In this document: positions 9,889-20,994 of the stretch, in pieces
Numbering within the stretch: position 1 is the stretch's first letter
Layout of the letters: every line of letters starts with the position of its first letter
NCBI GenBank assembly: GCA_019448385.1
Contig: JAGTXO010000063.1
Span: 62,001-126,000, forward strand
Source: Diacronema lutheri
Lineage: Eukaryota > Haptophyta > Pavlovophyceae > Pavlovales > Pavlovaceae
DNA length: 64,000 bases
Reading direction: 5' to 3'
Notes under the pieces: generated by a model
The model's database searches: none
The model's input: the letters and a program-made list of their open reading frames with translations, nothing else
Told to the model about the DNA's origin: nothing
Position numbers and translations under genes: made by a program

Positions 9889-12605
9889 AGTTGACCATCG
9901 CGTTGGGCAAGAGGGTGGAAGGGTGGAGGGGGGGGGGGGGGGTATGCCCTGAATCAATTTTTTTTCAATGGGCTTCAAGGGGAGGGGACTTGGGCGGGTG
10001 GAGAAGGGGGTAGCTCACGCGCCTGCGCAAAGTGCTTGGTCATGTCCGTGCCCAGAATCATTTGAATGCACATTCGTCGGAACTCGGAAGCGTCCGACAC
10101 CGACAGCTTCCCGAGAAGATCGTGCGCGCCGCCCGCCTCCTTGCCCAGCGCGCGCAGCAGGCGGAACATGGTCGCGGCGTGGTGGTGCTCGAGCACTGAT
10201 TGGTCGTTGTACACCTGCCCGCACACGCACGGTGACGGTGACGGTGACGGTGACGGTGACGGAGCGCACGCACGCAGCGTGACGCGCGGGTCACGCGCCA
10301 CGCAATTGGATGGTGCTGCCGCCCCCCCCCCCCCCCCCCCCCTCCCCACCCCCCACCGCAAGCGGGAGAGCAGTGAAGACTGCCATCGTGGCGCGCGCTA
10401 AATGGACGCGTGCCTCGCGCAGCCGACGCGCGCGCACGAGGGCAAGCTCCGCTGCAGAATTGACAAGGAACCCATTGTTGAGGCCTGGGTGGGCGACGTC
10501 GTGGCAGATTGCCGAGAGGAGAAGGGCGAGGGTGTCGAGCGGGCGGAGCACGTCGCGGTGTGTGCGGCTGTCCTTGAGGAGGTGGAAGCAGATGAGGGTC
10601 ACAGTGAATGCGTGCTGGTAATTGTGGTCTGTAGCAGGTAGGCAGGCAGACAGACAGACAGACAGACAGACAGACACAGTGGCACACAGACACAGACAGC
10701 GCGCGATGTGAGATGAATGGGCGGTGACGGCGGCGCACGGATCGCGGCGGATGAACGCGTGGGACCGCCAGCCGCCGCGAGCTCGCCCGTGCCCGAGCGC
10801 GAGAAAAGAAAAGGGAAAAAGATGAAAAAGGGAACAACATGAAACGGGAAAAACGGCGGCGCACAGGGGCACGCGTCGAGATATTCGGACTGCACGTCGT
10901 GCAGGAAGTGGAGCAGCGCCTCCTCCGCCATGCCGAGCACCGCCGCCAGGTTCATCTCGCGCAGCATGAGCATCACGCGCAGCGTCAGATCGTCCTTGGC
11001 GAGCGCCCAAGTTTCAATCCCGAGCGAGAGCTGGGGCAAATCGGAGAGGAGGGACCGCATCACCTCAGCCGAGCCGAGCGCGCCGTGCACGGCCCCTCCA
11101 CCGAGGCGGCGGCGGGTGGCGCCACCGCCGCCGCCTCCCGCCGCCGCCATCGCCGGCATCCGGACTCCCTCCTCCGATCCGGAGATAATCCGGAAGGCCT
11201 GCGTGTGTGCGCGCTTATCGTAGAGCAGCTCGCGGAACGTGGCACGGCCAAGCTTGGCGACCATCGTGCGCGCGATCTTCTCGCAGCACAGCGCGAGAGT
11301 GCGCTCGTCCTGCGTGGTGAACACGTCACAGCCGCCATGCTTATTGAGCGCCTGCACCACGGCGATCACGCGACCGGCGGCGTCAAGCATCGGTACGCAC
11401 AGCACCTGCCGCGTGCGGTAGCCCGTCTCGCGATCGAACGCCGGCGAGAAGTGCTCGCAGCGGTACGCGTCGGGCAGGTTGAGCGCGCGCTTTGTCGTGT
11501 ACACGTGCCCCACAATGCCGGCGCCGAATTTGAATGACACGCCTGCCGCGCCGCCCATCGTCGACGTCTCCGACGTCCGGACCCAAAACTCCTGCCGGAC
11601 CTCGTCGGCGATGAAGAGGCTGACCTTCTCGGCGGAGAGCATCTTGATCAGGATCGCGATCACCTGCATGATCGCCTCGTCCAGCCCGCCGCGGTTCGGG
11701 TCCGCCGCATGCAGCGCGACGAGCAGCTCCGCGTGGTACCGCAGCACTGTCGTCTCGCGGTGCGCGATCGTCTGGAGGACGAGCGCGGCGGCGCCGTCGG
11801 CGAGCGCGCGGAGCATCGCCTCGTCGTACGCGCCAAACGGCGCCGCCTCGCCCTCATCCTCCTCGCCGCCCGCGCCCGCCGGCGCGCGCACGGCGACGGC
11901 GACGCCCACGAGCCTGCCGCGGCCACCGCGCGTGCGCATTGGCACCGCGAGCGCGTGCGCGCCGGGAACGGGCGACCAGTAGGCGGACACGTTGGGCTGG
12001 CCTTGGCTCGCACGCAGGCCCACCTCGCCCACCTCGCCTTCGCCCAGCATGATCACCGTCGAGACGCGCTCGACGTCCGCGAGCTGGTCGGCGCGTGCCT
12101 CGTGGTGCAGCTCGGCGCGCGCGTTGTCGTACTCGTAGAGCGTCGCGGAGGTGGAGCCGACGAGGGCGCAGACGGCCTTCTCGAAGAGCGGAACGAGATG
12201 CTCGGGCATCATCCCCGTCTCGTCGATCACCTGCGCGAGCGCGTACATGGAGTGCAGGACCGCGAGCCGGTGCGCGGCGTCGAGCACGTTGATGGCCGAC
12301 GCCTCGCCGACCGCGCCGAGGGAGGGCGCGGAGATGGAAGTGCGCATGGAGGAGCGGCCCGTGCGATGAGAGAGCGCGCGCTCCGCCTCGGCGAGCAGCT
12401 GGCGCACCACCGCCGAGTCGCGCTTCGCCCGTCCGCTCCGGATCTCCTCGACGGCCGCGTCGAGCATCTCGACGGCGCTCGACCGCTCGCCGTGCGGCAG
12501 CGGCGCGTCGCCGCCGCCCGCAGGCGGCGCAGGTGTCGCGGGCGACGGGGCTGATGGGCGACCAGGCGCCGCGCCGAAGAGCATACGCGAGAGCAGCGCG
12601 CCCAT
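8218..12605 (-). CDS. GAF-GAF cyclic-nucleotide phosphodiesterase (class I PDE), six exons
   Basis: Modelled exons 12605-10871, 10628-10438, 10214-10023, 9825-9493, 8741-8670, 8499-8218 give 934 residues. The N-terminal half has two GAF domains (about 105-265 and 285-445); the second has the NK...F...DE signature (NKHGG..FTTQDE), so it probably binds a cyclic nucleotide allosterically. The catalytic domain has YHNYQHAF (579-586; H580, H584), ICHDVAHPGLNN (H621, D622, H625), LYNDQSVLEHHH-type VYNDQSVLEHHH, LHCADIGNP, and the purine-clamp Gln in GMQVQF, exactly at the last exon junction. Introns 1, 3 and 5 must start with GC to keep frame: joining T to AC through a GC donor creates the invariant Tyr of YHN. 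Specificity (cAMP or cGMP) is not readable. Large repeats fill introns 3 and 4. The start is 111 bp from the divergent GT31 gene. Confidence 0.9.
8761..8930 (+). repeat. Imperfect G/A-rich short repeat (GGGAAAGG type)
   Basis: About 170 bp of degenerate GTGGGAAAGGG(C)GA repeats in intron 4 of the PDE gene. On the transcript strand it is a C/T tract just upstream of the acceptor at 8742-8743. Confidence 0.85.
9067..9430 (+). repeat. 36-bp minisatellite (with 33-bp variants), about 10 copies
   Basis: Tandem units beginning ACCCGCCCCCGAGGCATGGC; about seven are 36 bp and end CACGCGCGCGTAG, and three at the left are 33 bp and end ATGCGCGCACAG. It fills much of PDE intron 4 (9492-8742) and creates long spurious open frames on both strands. 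Confidence 0.95.
9848..9887 (+). repeat. G homopolymer, 40 bp
   Basis: Forty consecutive G in PDE intron 3; on the transcript strand this is C40 ending 21 nt before the acceptor AG (9827-9826). The length may vary between individuals or be a sequencing uncertainty. Confidence 0.9.
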
Positions 12606-12716
12606 CGCTGGCCACGCCGCGCGCCGCTCGACGCAAATTCCAAGGACGTCCGACCGAACGCAGATTTCAAACGCAACGAAACCCGTTCCGTTCAGAAATG
12701 AGTACTCGGCGCTGAC

Positions 12717-15218
12717 ATGCGGCGCCCGTCGCAGGCGCGCAGCCCGCGCGCGGCGGGGCGCGCGCGTGGCCTCGTCGGGATTGTGCGCGGTGGTTGCACG
12801 CTGTACAATGCGCTCAACCTGCTCTGCGCTGCCGCGCTCTGCTCGCTCGCGCCGGGCGGCGCGTGGCTACTGCTGCGCGGCTCGGCGCTGCGCGCGCCGC
12901 GCCGCGGCGCCGAGCGCGCGCGCGCGGCGGACGGCGGGTACAACGAAGGTCTGGGCACGCACGCGCACGCGCAGTTGCCCGGCGTCCATGCCGCGCGCGC
13001 TCCGCGCCGCCGGCCGCTGCGCGCGTCCGACGTGCTCATCGGCCTCATGTCGTGTGCGCGCTACCACCCGACGCGGCTCGCGCTGCAGCACGCCACCTTC
13101 TTGCGCAGCTTCCGGCACGTCGTGCTCTTCACCGACACGCCAGACGACGCGTCCGCCGCCCTCCGCGTGCCGACGGTCGCGCACGCCTTCGAGTTGGCGC
13201 GCACGCCCGCCGAGCGCACCTACTTGACGGGCGCGTGGCGTGCGGTGCCAATCGTGCGCGCGCTCGCACAGCACGTCGCCGCGCTGCCGGCGGCCGAGCG
13301 GCCGCGCTGGGTGTACTCGCTCGACGACGACGCGTACGTGCTTGTGCCCAACCTGCTCCGCGCGCTCGCGCGCTACGACGACGAGACCGACGCCATCATC
13401 GTCGGCGCGGCGACGCTCGCGCCGGCGGGACTGCACGGCGTGAGTGCTGAGCCCGGCGGGTCGTTCCGTTTCGTCAATGGCGGGCCGGGGTACGCGCTCA
13501 CGCTGCGCGCGCTCGAGCACCTCGCCGGCGCGCGCGGCGACGCGTGCGCCGCCGCGTACACGTGGGACTGGATGGGGGACATGCGCGTTTCGCGCTGTCT
13601 CGCCGACGCGGGCGTGCGGCCGACGTGGGAACGGGGTTTCCACACGGAGGACCCGGGCGCGATGCGCGCGCGCGGCGCGCTGCTTGCGCCGGGCACGCCC
13701 GACGCGATCGCCTTCCACCACCTGAGCGGCGAGCAGCTCGTGCAGCTCGCGCGCGCGGCCGAGGTCGTCGCGCGCGCGCCGGCGGCCGGCGCGCCCGGCG
13801 GCGCGCTCGCGCGCGGCAGCGTCACGTACGACTTTGGTGCGCTCGCGCTCAAGAGCTTGAGCGGCAGCTTCTTCGGCGTGCGGCTCAATGTGACGCTCGG
13901 CTGGGACGGGAGCGCCGCCGCCATCGACGCGCCGGCAGGCGCGCACGTGCGCGTGCGAGAACTCGCGTCGTTTCACGTGGCGGGCGGGGACGGCGACGGC
14001 GAGAGCGAGGGCGAGGGCGAGGGCGAAGGCGACGAGTGGCCAGGCGGCGCGCGCGCGCCAGTGGCTGGCGTTTCGCACGCGGGCGGCGTCCTGTTGGCCG
14101 CCGGTGCGGACGTGGCGGCACGCGTCTCGCGCGCGATCCGACGCGCGCGCGCGCCGGACGCCGGCGGAGGCGCGGCGCCACCGCCGCCGCGCCGCGCGTT
14201 CGTGCAACGCTACCGGGGAGGCGCGTGCGAGGCGAGCGACGGCTCCATTTTGGGCGGCCACGCCCTTGAGCTCGTGCTGCACTGCGCGGCGCGCGGCGCG
14301 GCGGGTGACGGTGACGGTGACGGTGACGGTGACGGCGGCGCGGCGGGCGGCGACGGGCGGACGGAGCAAGCCAAGCCGCGCGGCCGGCGCGCCGCGCACC
14401 GCGCGGCGCTGCGCGCGGCAGTGGGCGCGGGCTGCGTGCCGGGCGCGCGCGGGCTCGTCGCCGTGTGCGGCGCGGCCATCGGACCGGACGGCTGCGCCGC
14501 GCGCGTGGACGTCGTCGTCGTGTGCCCCGAGCCCGCGCCGCGGCTGCGCGCGGGCCTCGACGTGGGCACATCGCCGGGCGCGAGCGACGTCGCGCGCGAC
14601 GGCGCGGTGCTCGCCGGCTGGCGCGCCGCCGCGTGCGCGCGCGCGGGCGGTGGCGACGGCGACGACGCGGCGGGGTGCGCGCGCACGCTTGGCGTGGGCG
14701 AGACTTTCTCGTTACATTTCAGCATGGCTGTCGGCGAGGTGCAGCTTGAACCGCCGCTCTTCAACGTGTCGCAGCCGCGCGCGAGGGGCGGCGGTGGCGC
14801 GGGCGATGGCGGCGGTGATGGTGGTGGCGCGCGCGTTTCGGTGCGCGCGGCAACCGGCGACGCGTCGATCGCGCACGCGACGGGCGCGCGCATGAGCGTG
14901 CCCGCGCGGATGGATTGGGCGGTGCGTGGGCCGGCTTTTGAGCCGCCGGCTGCGCTCGGCGCCGCGCGCGGCGCGGCGCTGCCCGCCGAGCCGCTCACGC
15001 TGGTCATCACGCACGAGTGCGAGCGCGGCGCGCAGGGCGAGGCGCGCGGTGGGCGGGCGGTTGCAGAGCACGAAGGGGCGGCGCAGGCGGACGCGGCGGC
15101 GGGCGGCGCGGCCGAGGCTGAGGTCACTGGCGGCAGCGGCGTGGCTGTGGTCACGATGCATTTGGGCGTGCGCGACCACGCCCCGCTGAGCGTCGCGTGG
15201 GCTGTGCGCTGTTGTTGA
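12717..15218 (+). CDS. Golgi type II membrane glycosyltransferase, GT31/Fringe-like, with long C-terminal extension
   Basis: Single-exon 833-residue protein. A short Arg-rich N-terminus, one signal-anchor helix (LYNALNLLCAAALCSLAPG) and a stem precede a Fringe/core-1 beta-1,3-galactosyltransferase-like domain. Landmarks: VLIGLMSCARYHPTR, RSFRHVVLFTD, the metal/nucleotide-sugar motif WVYSLDDDAYVL (D203-D205), GGSFRFVNGGPGYALT, and DWMGDMRVSRCLADAGV with FHTEDPG, the GT31 order. The remaining 400 or so residues are not recognised: a Gly/Asp-rich spacer containing a (GD)n hexamer tract (about 14309-14338) and a second Cys-containing, beta-rich-looking module. Donor sugar cannot be named. It shares a 111-bp promoter region with the PDE gene. 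Confidence 0.85.
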   Translation: MRRPSQARSPRAAGRARGLVGIVRGGCTLYNALNLLCAAALCSLAPGGAWLLLRGSALRAPRRGAERARAADGGYNEGLGTHAHAQLPGVHAARAPRRRPLRASDVLIGLMSCARYHPTRLALQHATFLRSFRHVVLFTDTPDDASAALRVPTVAHAFELARTPAERTYLTGAWRAVPIVRALAQHVAALPAAERPRWVYSLDDDAYVLVPNLLRALARYDDETDAIIVGAATLAPAGLHGVSAEPGGSFRFVNGGPGYALTLRALEHLAGARGDACAAAYTWDWMGDMRVSRCLADAGVRPTWERGFHTEDPGAMRARGALLAPGTPDAIAFHHLSGEQLVQLARAAEVVARAPAAGAPGGALARGSVTYDFGALALKSLSGSFFGVRLNVTLGWDGSAAAIDAPAGAHVRVRELASFHVAGGDGDGESEGEGEGEGDEWPGGARAPVAGVSHAGGVLLAAGADVAARVSRAIRRARAPDAGGGAAPPPPRRAFVQRYRGGACEASDGSILGGHALELVLHCAARGAAGDGDGDGDGDGGAAGGDGRTEQAKPRGRRAAHRAALRAAVGAGCVPGARGLVAVCGAAIGPDGCAARVDVVVVCPEPAPRLRAGLDVGTSPGASDVARDGAVLAGWRAAACARAGGGDGDDAAGCARTLGVGETFSLHFSMAVGEVQLEPPLFNVSQPRARGGGGAGDGGGDGGGARVSVRAATGDASIAHATGARMSVPARMDWAVRGPAFEPPAALGAARGAALPAEPLTLVITHECERGAQGEARGGRAVAEHEGAAQADAAAGGAAEAEVTGGSGVAVVTMHLGVRDHAPLSVAWAVRCC

Positions 15219-15270
15219 CGATCACATTTTTTACATACGGAAAAAAAAAAAAGTTGGGTCAGTCTCGGAC

Positions 15271-16299
15271 CTACGATGGTGCACGCGCAGCGGCGTGTCG
15301 CTCGGCCTCCGCCGGCGGCCGCTCGGAGCGCTCGAGCCAGCCGCACAGCAATTCGTGCAGCTCGTCGGGCGCATCCACCATGAGCCAATGGCCGCACGCC
15401 AGCCGGTGCACTTCGCCGCATGCGGTCGCGCGCACCCGCCGTGCCCATTCGGCCGAGTGGAACATGAGCGGCTTGCGCGCGCCGTACGCGAAGAGCGTCG
15501 GCACGGAGCGCGGCGGCGTGTAGTCGAGGTGCAGGCCGCCGAGCAGCGCGGGCGCGTGCGCGCGCGCGCGCACGAAGGCGACGTAGTGGCATGCGCTCGA
15601 CGCGCGCACGGCACGGAGCGGGCGCGCGCGGTAGCGCATGAGCGCGGCGATGAGGCGGACCATCGCGTCGCCCACGGGCCCGCCGAGCGCAAAGCCGAGC
15701 GCGAGCGGCCACTGGTACGTGAACAGCGCGAGAGGGAGCGTGCGCGCGCGGAGCGCGCCGCCGACGTCGAGGCACGCGATGCGCCGGACGAGCGCGGGGT
15801 GCGTTTGCGCGAGCAGGTAGCCGTAGACGGCGCCCCAGTCGTGCGTGAGCAGCGTCACCGGTGCATTGCCGTGCGCGGCGACGAGCGCGTCGCGCAGCGC
15901 GAGCACGACCGCGTTTGGAAGGGGCGCCGTCCGCACCACCTCGCCGTGCGCGCCCGGTAGCGCGGCGACGAAGCAGCGGTAGCCGGCGCGGGTGAGCGCG
16001 TCGACGGTGGCGTCCCAGAGCCCGGGCCAATCCGGCCAGCCGTGCATGAGCAGCACCGTGTCGCGCGCGCGCTCACGCCCCTTGGGCGCGTGCGCGGTGA
16101 GCGCGACGAGCGCACGCTGCGGCACCTCCGCCCCCCGCGCGCGGCGCGTGAGCAGCGCGTGCGCGGCGATGAGCGGCAAGAGTGCGAGCCAGGCGAGCAG
16201 GCCGGCCGTGCCCACGCACCAGAGCGGTAGCGCGAGCGCGAGGAGCGCAGGCAGCGGCAGGTCGCGCTCGCGATCGTCGTCGCCCTCCTCCTCGCGCAT
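15271..16299 (-). CDS. Epoxide-hydrolase-like alpha/beta hydrolase with N-terminal membrane anchor
   Basis: Single-exon 342-residue protein. An acidic N-terminus and one or two hydrophobic helices (about 17-50) anchor it; the alpha/beta-hydrolase fold follows. HGWPDWPGLWD (H86-P89) is the oxyanion HGxP motif, LTHDWGAVYGY places an Asp nucleophile at D154 as in epoxide hydrolases and haloalkane dehalogenases, and ACGHW supplies the catalytic His (H304). Asp rather than Ser at the nucleophile elbow argues against a lipase or esterase. The cap region (about 185-250) is helical. Likely substrate: lipid or xenobiotic epoxides at a membrane face; inference. Its ATG is 55 bp from the divergent golgin gene. 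Confidence 0.85.
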   Translation of the reverse strand: MREEEGDDDRERDLPLPALLALALPLWCVGTAGLLAWLALLPLIAAHALLTRRARGAEVPQRALVALTAHAPKGRERARDTVLLMHGWPDWPGLWDATVDALTRAGYRCFVAALPGAHGEVVRTAPLPNAVVLALRDALVAAHGNAPVTLLTHDWGAVYGYLLAQTHPALVRRIACLDVGGALRARTLPLALFTYQWPLALGFALGGPVGDAMVRLIAALMRYRARPLRAVRASSACHYVAFVRARAHAPALLGGLHLDYTPPRSVPTLFAYGARKPLMFHSAEWARRVRATACGEVHRLACGHWLMVDAPDELHELLCGWLERSERPPAEAERHAAARAPS

Positions 16300-16354
16300 C
16301 GCTCGCCGTGCGGCCGTCCAGGACGCCGGCAGCCTCGGTACTCAAGACGCAACA

Positions 16355-19300
16355 ATGGAGGAGCTCTTCGGCAGTGTGACGGGCAAGGCGTCCGACCTGC
16401 TCAGCAGCGTGCAGACGACGCTCAACGACCAGGTGTTCTCCGAGATAGAAAAGGAGCGCGCGCAGATCCGCGCGCGCAACGCCGAGCGCGATCGGCGCGT
16501 CGCGAGCACCGCCGCCGTCGGCGCGAACGATGGCGCGGAGGGTGCGGCCGCGAAGCCGGACAGGGGCGCAAAGGCGACTAAGGTGCCGAGCTCGGCGTGG
16601 GACGATGACGACGACGACGATTGGACGCGCCCATCCGCCACCATCCAGCCGCCGCCCGCACCGCGCGCGCGCGAACAGCTCGCCGACGCGCCGCGCGCTG
16701 CGCTCGCGCGCGCGTCTGCGCCGGGCCCGCTCGGCGTGGCCGCGGCCGCGCCGCCGTGGGCGACGCCTACAATCTCGCGCGACGACGTTGGCGCAGCGGC
16801 CGACGCGCGCGCCACGCCGGGTGCGCCAACGGCCAGAAGCGCGGGCAGCGTCAACGGCGCGGGTGCGGGCGCGGGCGCGGGCGCGGGCGACTTTGGCAAG
16901 GTGGAGCTGAAACTGGATTCAATGCGCCAGGCGCTGCTCAGCGCGACGGCCGGACCGTCCGGCTTTTTGCACATGTTCACGGACGTCGCGGCAGAAGTCG
17001 CGTCCGACGTGCGCGGCGCTGGCAGCGGCGGCGGCGGGGGTGGTGGCGCTGGCGCGGGCGGCGGGGGCGGCGAGGGCGGTGGCAAGGGCGGCGTGGGCGC
17101 AGCGGGAAGTCTCAAGAAGAGGGGCGGCAACGCTCGTGCGAAGCGCGCTGTCGACGGCGACACGCCGGATGCGGCCGCGCGTCTCGCCGCCGCGCTTGCC
17201 GAGCTCGAAGCGGCGCGCGCGGACGCGGCCGCGGCGCGTGCCGAGCGCGATGCGCAGGCGGCGGCGCATGACGCCGAATTGAATGCCGTGCGCGCAAAGT
17301 CGTTGCAGCGCGTCAAGGCGCTCGCCGCGCAGCTCGCCGAGGCACGCGGCGCGGCGGGCGGTGGCAGCGCCGCCGTTCTCGCCGCCAATCCCATCGCCAC
17401 CGCCGACGCAGGTGCGGACGGCAATAACGATGGCGTCGCCGCCATGGAAGGGGCGCCGCCCGCGCCTGCGCCCGTGGCGGTTACGCGCGGTCACGTGGCG
17501 GTTACACGGCCGCGCGCGGTTACGTCGGTCGGGTGCCAGGCGGACGTGGCGCGCGTGCACACTTCAACGAGCGCATCGCACGCCTCCGCCGCCGCTGCCG
17601 CCGACGCGCCGGTCGCCGCCGACGCCGACGCCGCCGCCGCCGCCGCCGCCATGCGTGACGACCTTGAATGTGCGCGCGCACAAGCCGCAGACGCACAGGC
17701 AGCGCTCGCGTCCGAGCGCGCGCGGCGCGAGCTCGGCGCGGCGGCGGCGGCGGACCGCGAGCGCCGGCTCGAGGCGGCGATCGCCGACGCGCGCTCCGCC
17801 GCTGAGTCGGCGGAGGCGCGGCGGCTCGACGCGGAGGCGCGCGCGGACGACGCGGGCGCGCAGCTCGCCTCCGAGCGCGCGTCCGCGCGCGCGGCGGCGG
17901 CGGCGGCGGCGGCGGCGACGGCGGCAGCGTCCGCGACGGCGGTGGAGGGCGACGCGTTGCGGACGAACACGAGCGTCGCCGTCGCCGCCGAGACGTCGCT
18001 GAGCGCCGCCGAGGCGCGCACCGCCGTCGCCGACGCTCGCGCGCGCTCCGCCGCCGAGCGCTCCGCCGCCGCCGAGACGGAGGCGGCCGAGCTGCGCGCG
18101 CGCGTCGGCGCCGCCGACGCTGCGTTGCGCGCGGCGGCGGCCGCGGCCGATCGCGACGCGGCGGCGCGCGCCGACATCGAGGCGGCCGCCGCCGCGGCGC
18201 GCGCGGACGCGGCCGTCGCGCGCGCGGCGGCGGCCGACGCGGGCCGCGCGGCGCGCGAGGTCGCCGCGCGCGAGCACTCCACGGAGATGGACGCGCTGCG
18301 CGCCGAGCTCGAGCTCGCGCGCACCGCGGCGGACGGCGCGGCGCGCGCGCTGCGCGACGCGCGGGAGGAGCACGCCGCCGAGGTGCGCGCGCTCGAGGCC
18401 GCGCTCGAGGCAACGGCCACCGCGGAGCTCGCCCAGGCCGCGCGCGACCGCGACGACGCCGTCGGCGCCGCGGCGGCGGCGGCGGCGGCGGCGGCGGTGG
18501 CGCGGCGCGACGCGGACGCGGCGGCGGCGGGAGAGGCGGCGGCGCGCGCGGAGCGCGACGGCCTCGCCGCCGAGCTCGGCGCGGCGCGCGCGTCTGCCGC
18601 CGACGCGGCGGCCGCGGCCGAGCGGCAGGCGGCCGGCGTGGAGTACACACGTGCGCTCGTGGTGCGCTATGTGCGCCTTGGCAGTGACGATGCGTTTGAC
18701 GAACTCTTCCCAGCGATCGCGATGGCGCTGCAGCTTGACGAAGCGGAGGCCGACGCCGTGCGCCGAGCGCGCGCAGAACGTTCAGCGACCGAACAGGTAT
18801 GGCATCGCTTCTCGCGCGCACCCACGAGCGGCGCGCCCACCAGCTCGCGCGCGCGCCGTCGCGCCTCGCGCGCGCCGGACTCGCACGCGCGCGCCGGACT
18901 CGCACGCGCGCGCCGGACTCGGATGCGTGCCGCGCGCAGGTGCGCGAGCTCGCAAATTCGGCGCTCTCTGCGCTCGCCCAATTCGCCACCGAGGCGCCCG
19001 CCGCGGAGAACGTGCGCCATGCGCTTCGTCGCCTTGAAACGGACTTGGCCGTTACGCGCCGTCAGGCGGACGAGGCGCACCGCGCGCGCGCCGAGGCGGA
19101 GGCGGAGGCGGCGCGCGCCAAGGCGCAGCTGGCGGCGTGGACGGCGGAGACGGCGCGCGCCGCCGCGGCGCGCGCCGCCGGCTCGTCCTCGTCGCTCTTC
19201 GGCGCGTGCTCGGTGGGCGCGGGCGCGGGCGCGGGCGCCGCGGAGTTGGGGCGGCGCGTTGCTGAGCTCGAGCTGCGTCTGGGCAAGGTGCGCGCCGCCT

Positions 19301-19678
19301 TTTAAAAACGGCGGGAGCGCTGGCGCGCATTCGCCGCCGGCGCCGACGTCTAGGCCGCTGGGTTCCGGTTGACCCAAACCTCATCCTCCCCTTCCCCTCT
19401 CCCAACCTCCCCCCCCCCCCCCCCCCCCTCTGCCCCCTGCCCCTGTGGCGCAGGCGACTGAGGAACGAAAGGCGGAGGCCGGCGCGTGGGAGTACGCCCG
19501 AGCGCTCGTCGTGCGATACGTCGAGCTTGGCTCAGAGCACGCGGCCGAGCGCTCGCAGCTTGTGCCGGCGCTGGGCATGTGCCTCAAGCTGAGCGCCGAG
19601 GAGAAGGCGCGGCTCGCAAGTGCGGCCGCGGCCGAGTCGGCGGGCGGCGCGACGGCGCTGCTCCGCCGCTTCTTTTGA
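16355..19678 (+). CDS. Golgin-like coiled-coil protein with two GRIP-like domains, three exons
   Basis: Modelled exons 16355-18796, 18940-19287, 19454-19678 give 1004 residues. The N-terminus starts MEELFGSVTGKASDLL, followed by an acidic/Ala-Pro-rich region and then a very long Ala-rich coiled coil (about 350-750). Two segments match the GRIP Golgi-targeting pattern: VEYTRALVVRYVRLG...LFPAIAMALQL at the end of exon 1 and WEYARALVVRYVELG...LVPALGMCLKL in exon 3. Both keep the Tyr that contacts the GTPase Arl1 in known GRIP domains. A short coiled coil in exon 2 separates them. The second GRIP ends near the C-terminus (LLRRFF), its usual place; the first is extra. Likely a trans-Golgi tether. 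Intron 2 has a C20 run 24 nt before its acceptor. Confidence 0.8.
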
Positions 19679-20980
19679 AGAGGGTCTGCGCTCTGAGAGG
19701 TCTCAAAGGCCCTTTCGTATAATAAGGGGGCGCTGCCCTGGGGCTGGAGACCCCGCCGGGGGGCGGGGGGCCGTTTTGCCTTAATGCCGGACTAAAGAAT
19801 GCACGGAGTCGAGGCTTGTGAGCGACCGAGGCTTGAAGGCCTGCCGGCCGGGTTTGAGGCTGCGACACGTTTGGCCGTCTCGGCGTGTGGCAGTGACGAC
19901 GGCCGGCGGCCGGTGGAGGACCACGCCGAAGTGGCGGACCGGGTGTGAGGCGAGGGCGGGCGGTTGGTGCAGGGGAAGGCGCGTGGAGGCGGATATGCGT
20001 AGCGTCGAGGCAGTGGCGGTGTGAGGGGCGGCGCGCGCATGGCGGCCGCGCCGCGGTCGGTCCGACGGCGCGAGCTGCGGCGTGATCGCGGACGGTGGTG
20101 GCGCGCATCGGCTAGCATCCCTCGGGCAGCGCGAGTTGGCCGGCAAGCGGGCCGGCGGCGGCGGCGGCGTTCGCGACGTTGGCGGTGACGGGCTCGTCGT
20201 GGCCGAGGACGTCATACACGCGCTTGGAGTCGTTGAAGTAAGCGAGGCGCCGGCGTGCGTGGTGCCAGGCGCGGCGCTGCCGGTCGTGTCTGTCGCGTCG
20301 TCTGCCGTGCCCAGAGTGCGCGCGCCGCCGCCGCGCGCAGCCACGTGCGCACCGGTCGGTGCCAGGCGTTGGCGCACGGCACGGCCATTCGTGCCGGCGG
20401 ACGCGGCGGGAACGTCCGCCGCGGAGCGACTGATGCCGGTGGCGGCAACCGTTGCGTTCAGCGTTGTGCCGTCCGTCGTGCGGCGGGCGCCGCCGAGCGC
20501 GAGCGGGCCACCGCCGGCGTGCGCGTTGAGAACCGGGTGGCTCGCCGGACGAACAGCACGCACGAGTCCGGGAGAAGCAGCGAGGCCGGCGGCGGCCAAT
20601 GCTCCTTTGAGCGCAGCGCCGTTGGTCGTGTCGCGTGCGGCGCCGAGCGGGCGGACGCCGCCGCAGGCGTGCGCGTGCGCGGCAGTCGACGCGAGGCGCG
20701 GGCGCACGTCACGGCGACCGGAGCCTCCGGAGGGCGAGTGCGTGCGCGGCTTGCCACCGCCACCGCGCGGCGGCTCGGTCTTGGCGGCGCGCGCCAGCGC
20801 TGGCTGGGCGGCGGCGCGCGGCGGCGACGGCAGCGACGGCGACGGCGGTGGCGAAACGCACGGGTCGTCCGGGGGAGCGGTCGAGGGTAGCACGCAGCAC
20901 TCGGTGGCAGGGAATGCCGCAAATGCTTCGCGCGCCATCTCGGAAGAGCGCGGCCGCCCAGCGTGCTGAGGAGGAGAGGC
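19679..20980. other. No recognised gene; diverged tandem repeats of roughly 150 bp
   Basis: Both strands are open over long stretches here: plus 20082-20969, 295 residues; minus 21004-19781, 407 residues. Neither has a recognisable domain. On the minus reading, three related segments can be aligned (each with VR-RL/A, HA-GGG, LG-AR-TT-G), so the DNA itself is a degraded tandem repeat and the open frames may only reflect high GC. I cannot support a product. A coding gene of low complexity remains possible. Confidence 0.45.
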
Positions 20981-20994
20981 TCTCGCTTGGTTGA

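Noticed and set aside
10016-10022. GTGAGC donor at the end of PDE exon 3
   Set aside because: Using it shifts the frame of the next, clearly homologous exon (VDTLHSIAAKLQ); the GC donor 4 bp upstream keeps it.
20082-20969. 295-residue plus-strand open frame as a gene
   Set aside because: The opposite strand is equally open, no domain is recognised and the content is a degraded repeat; GC-rich DNA is often open by chance.
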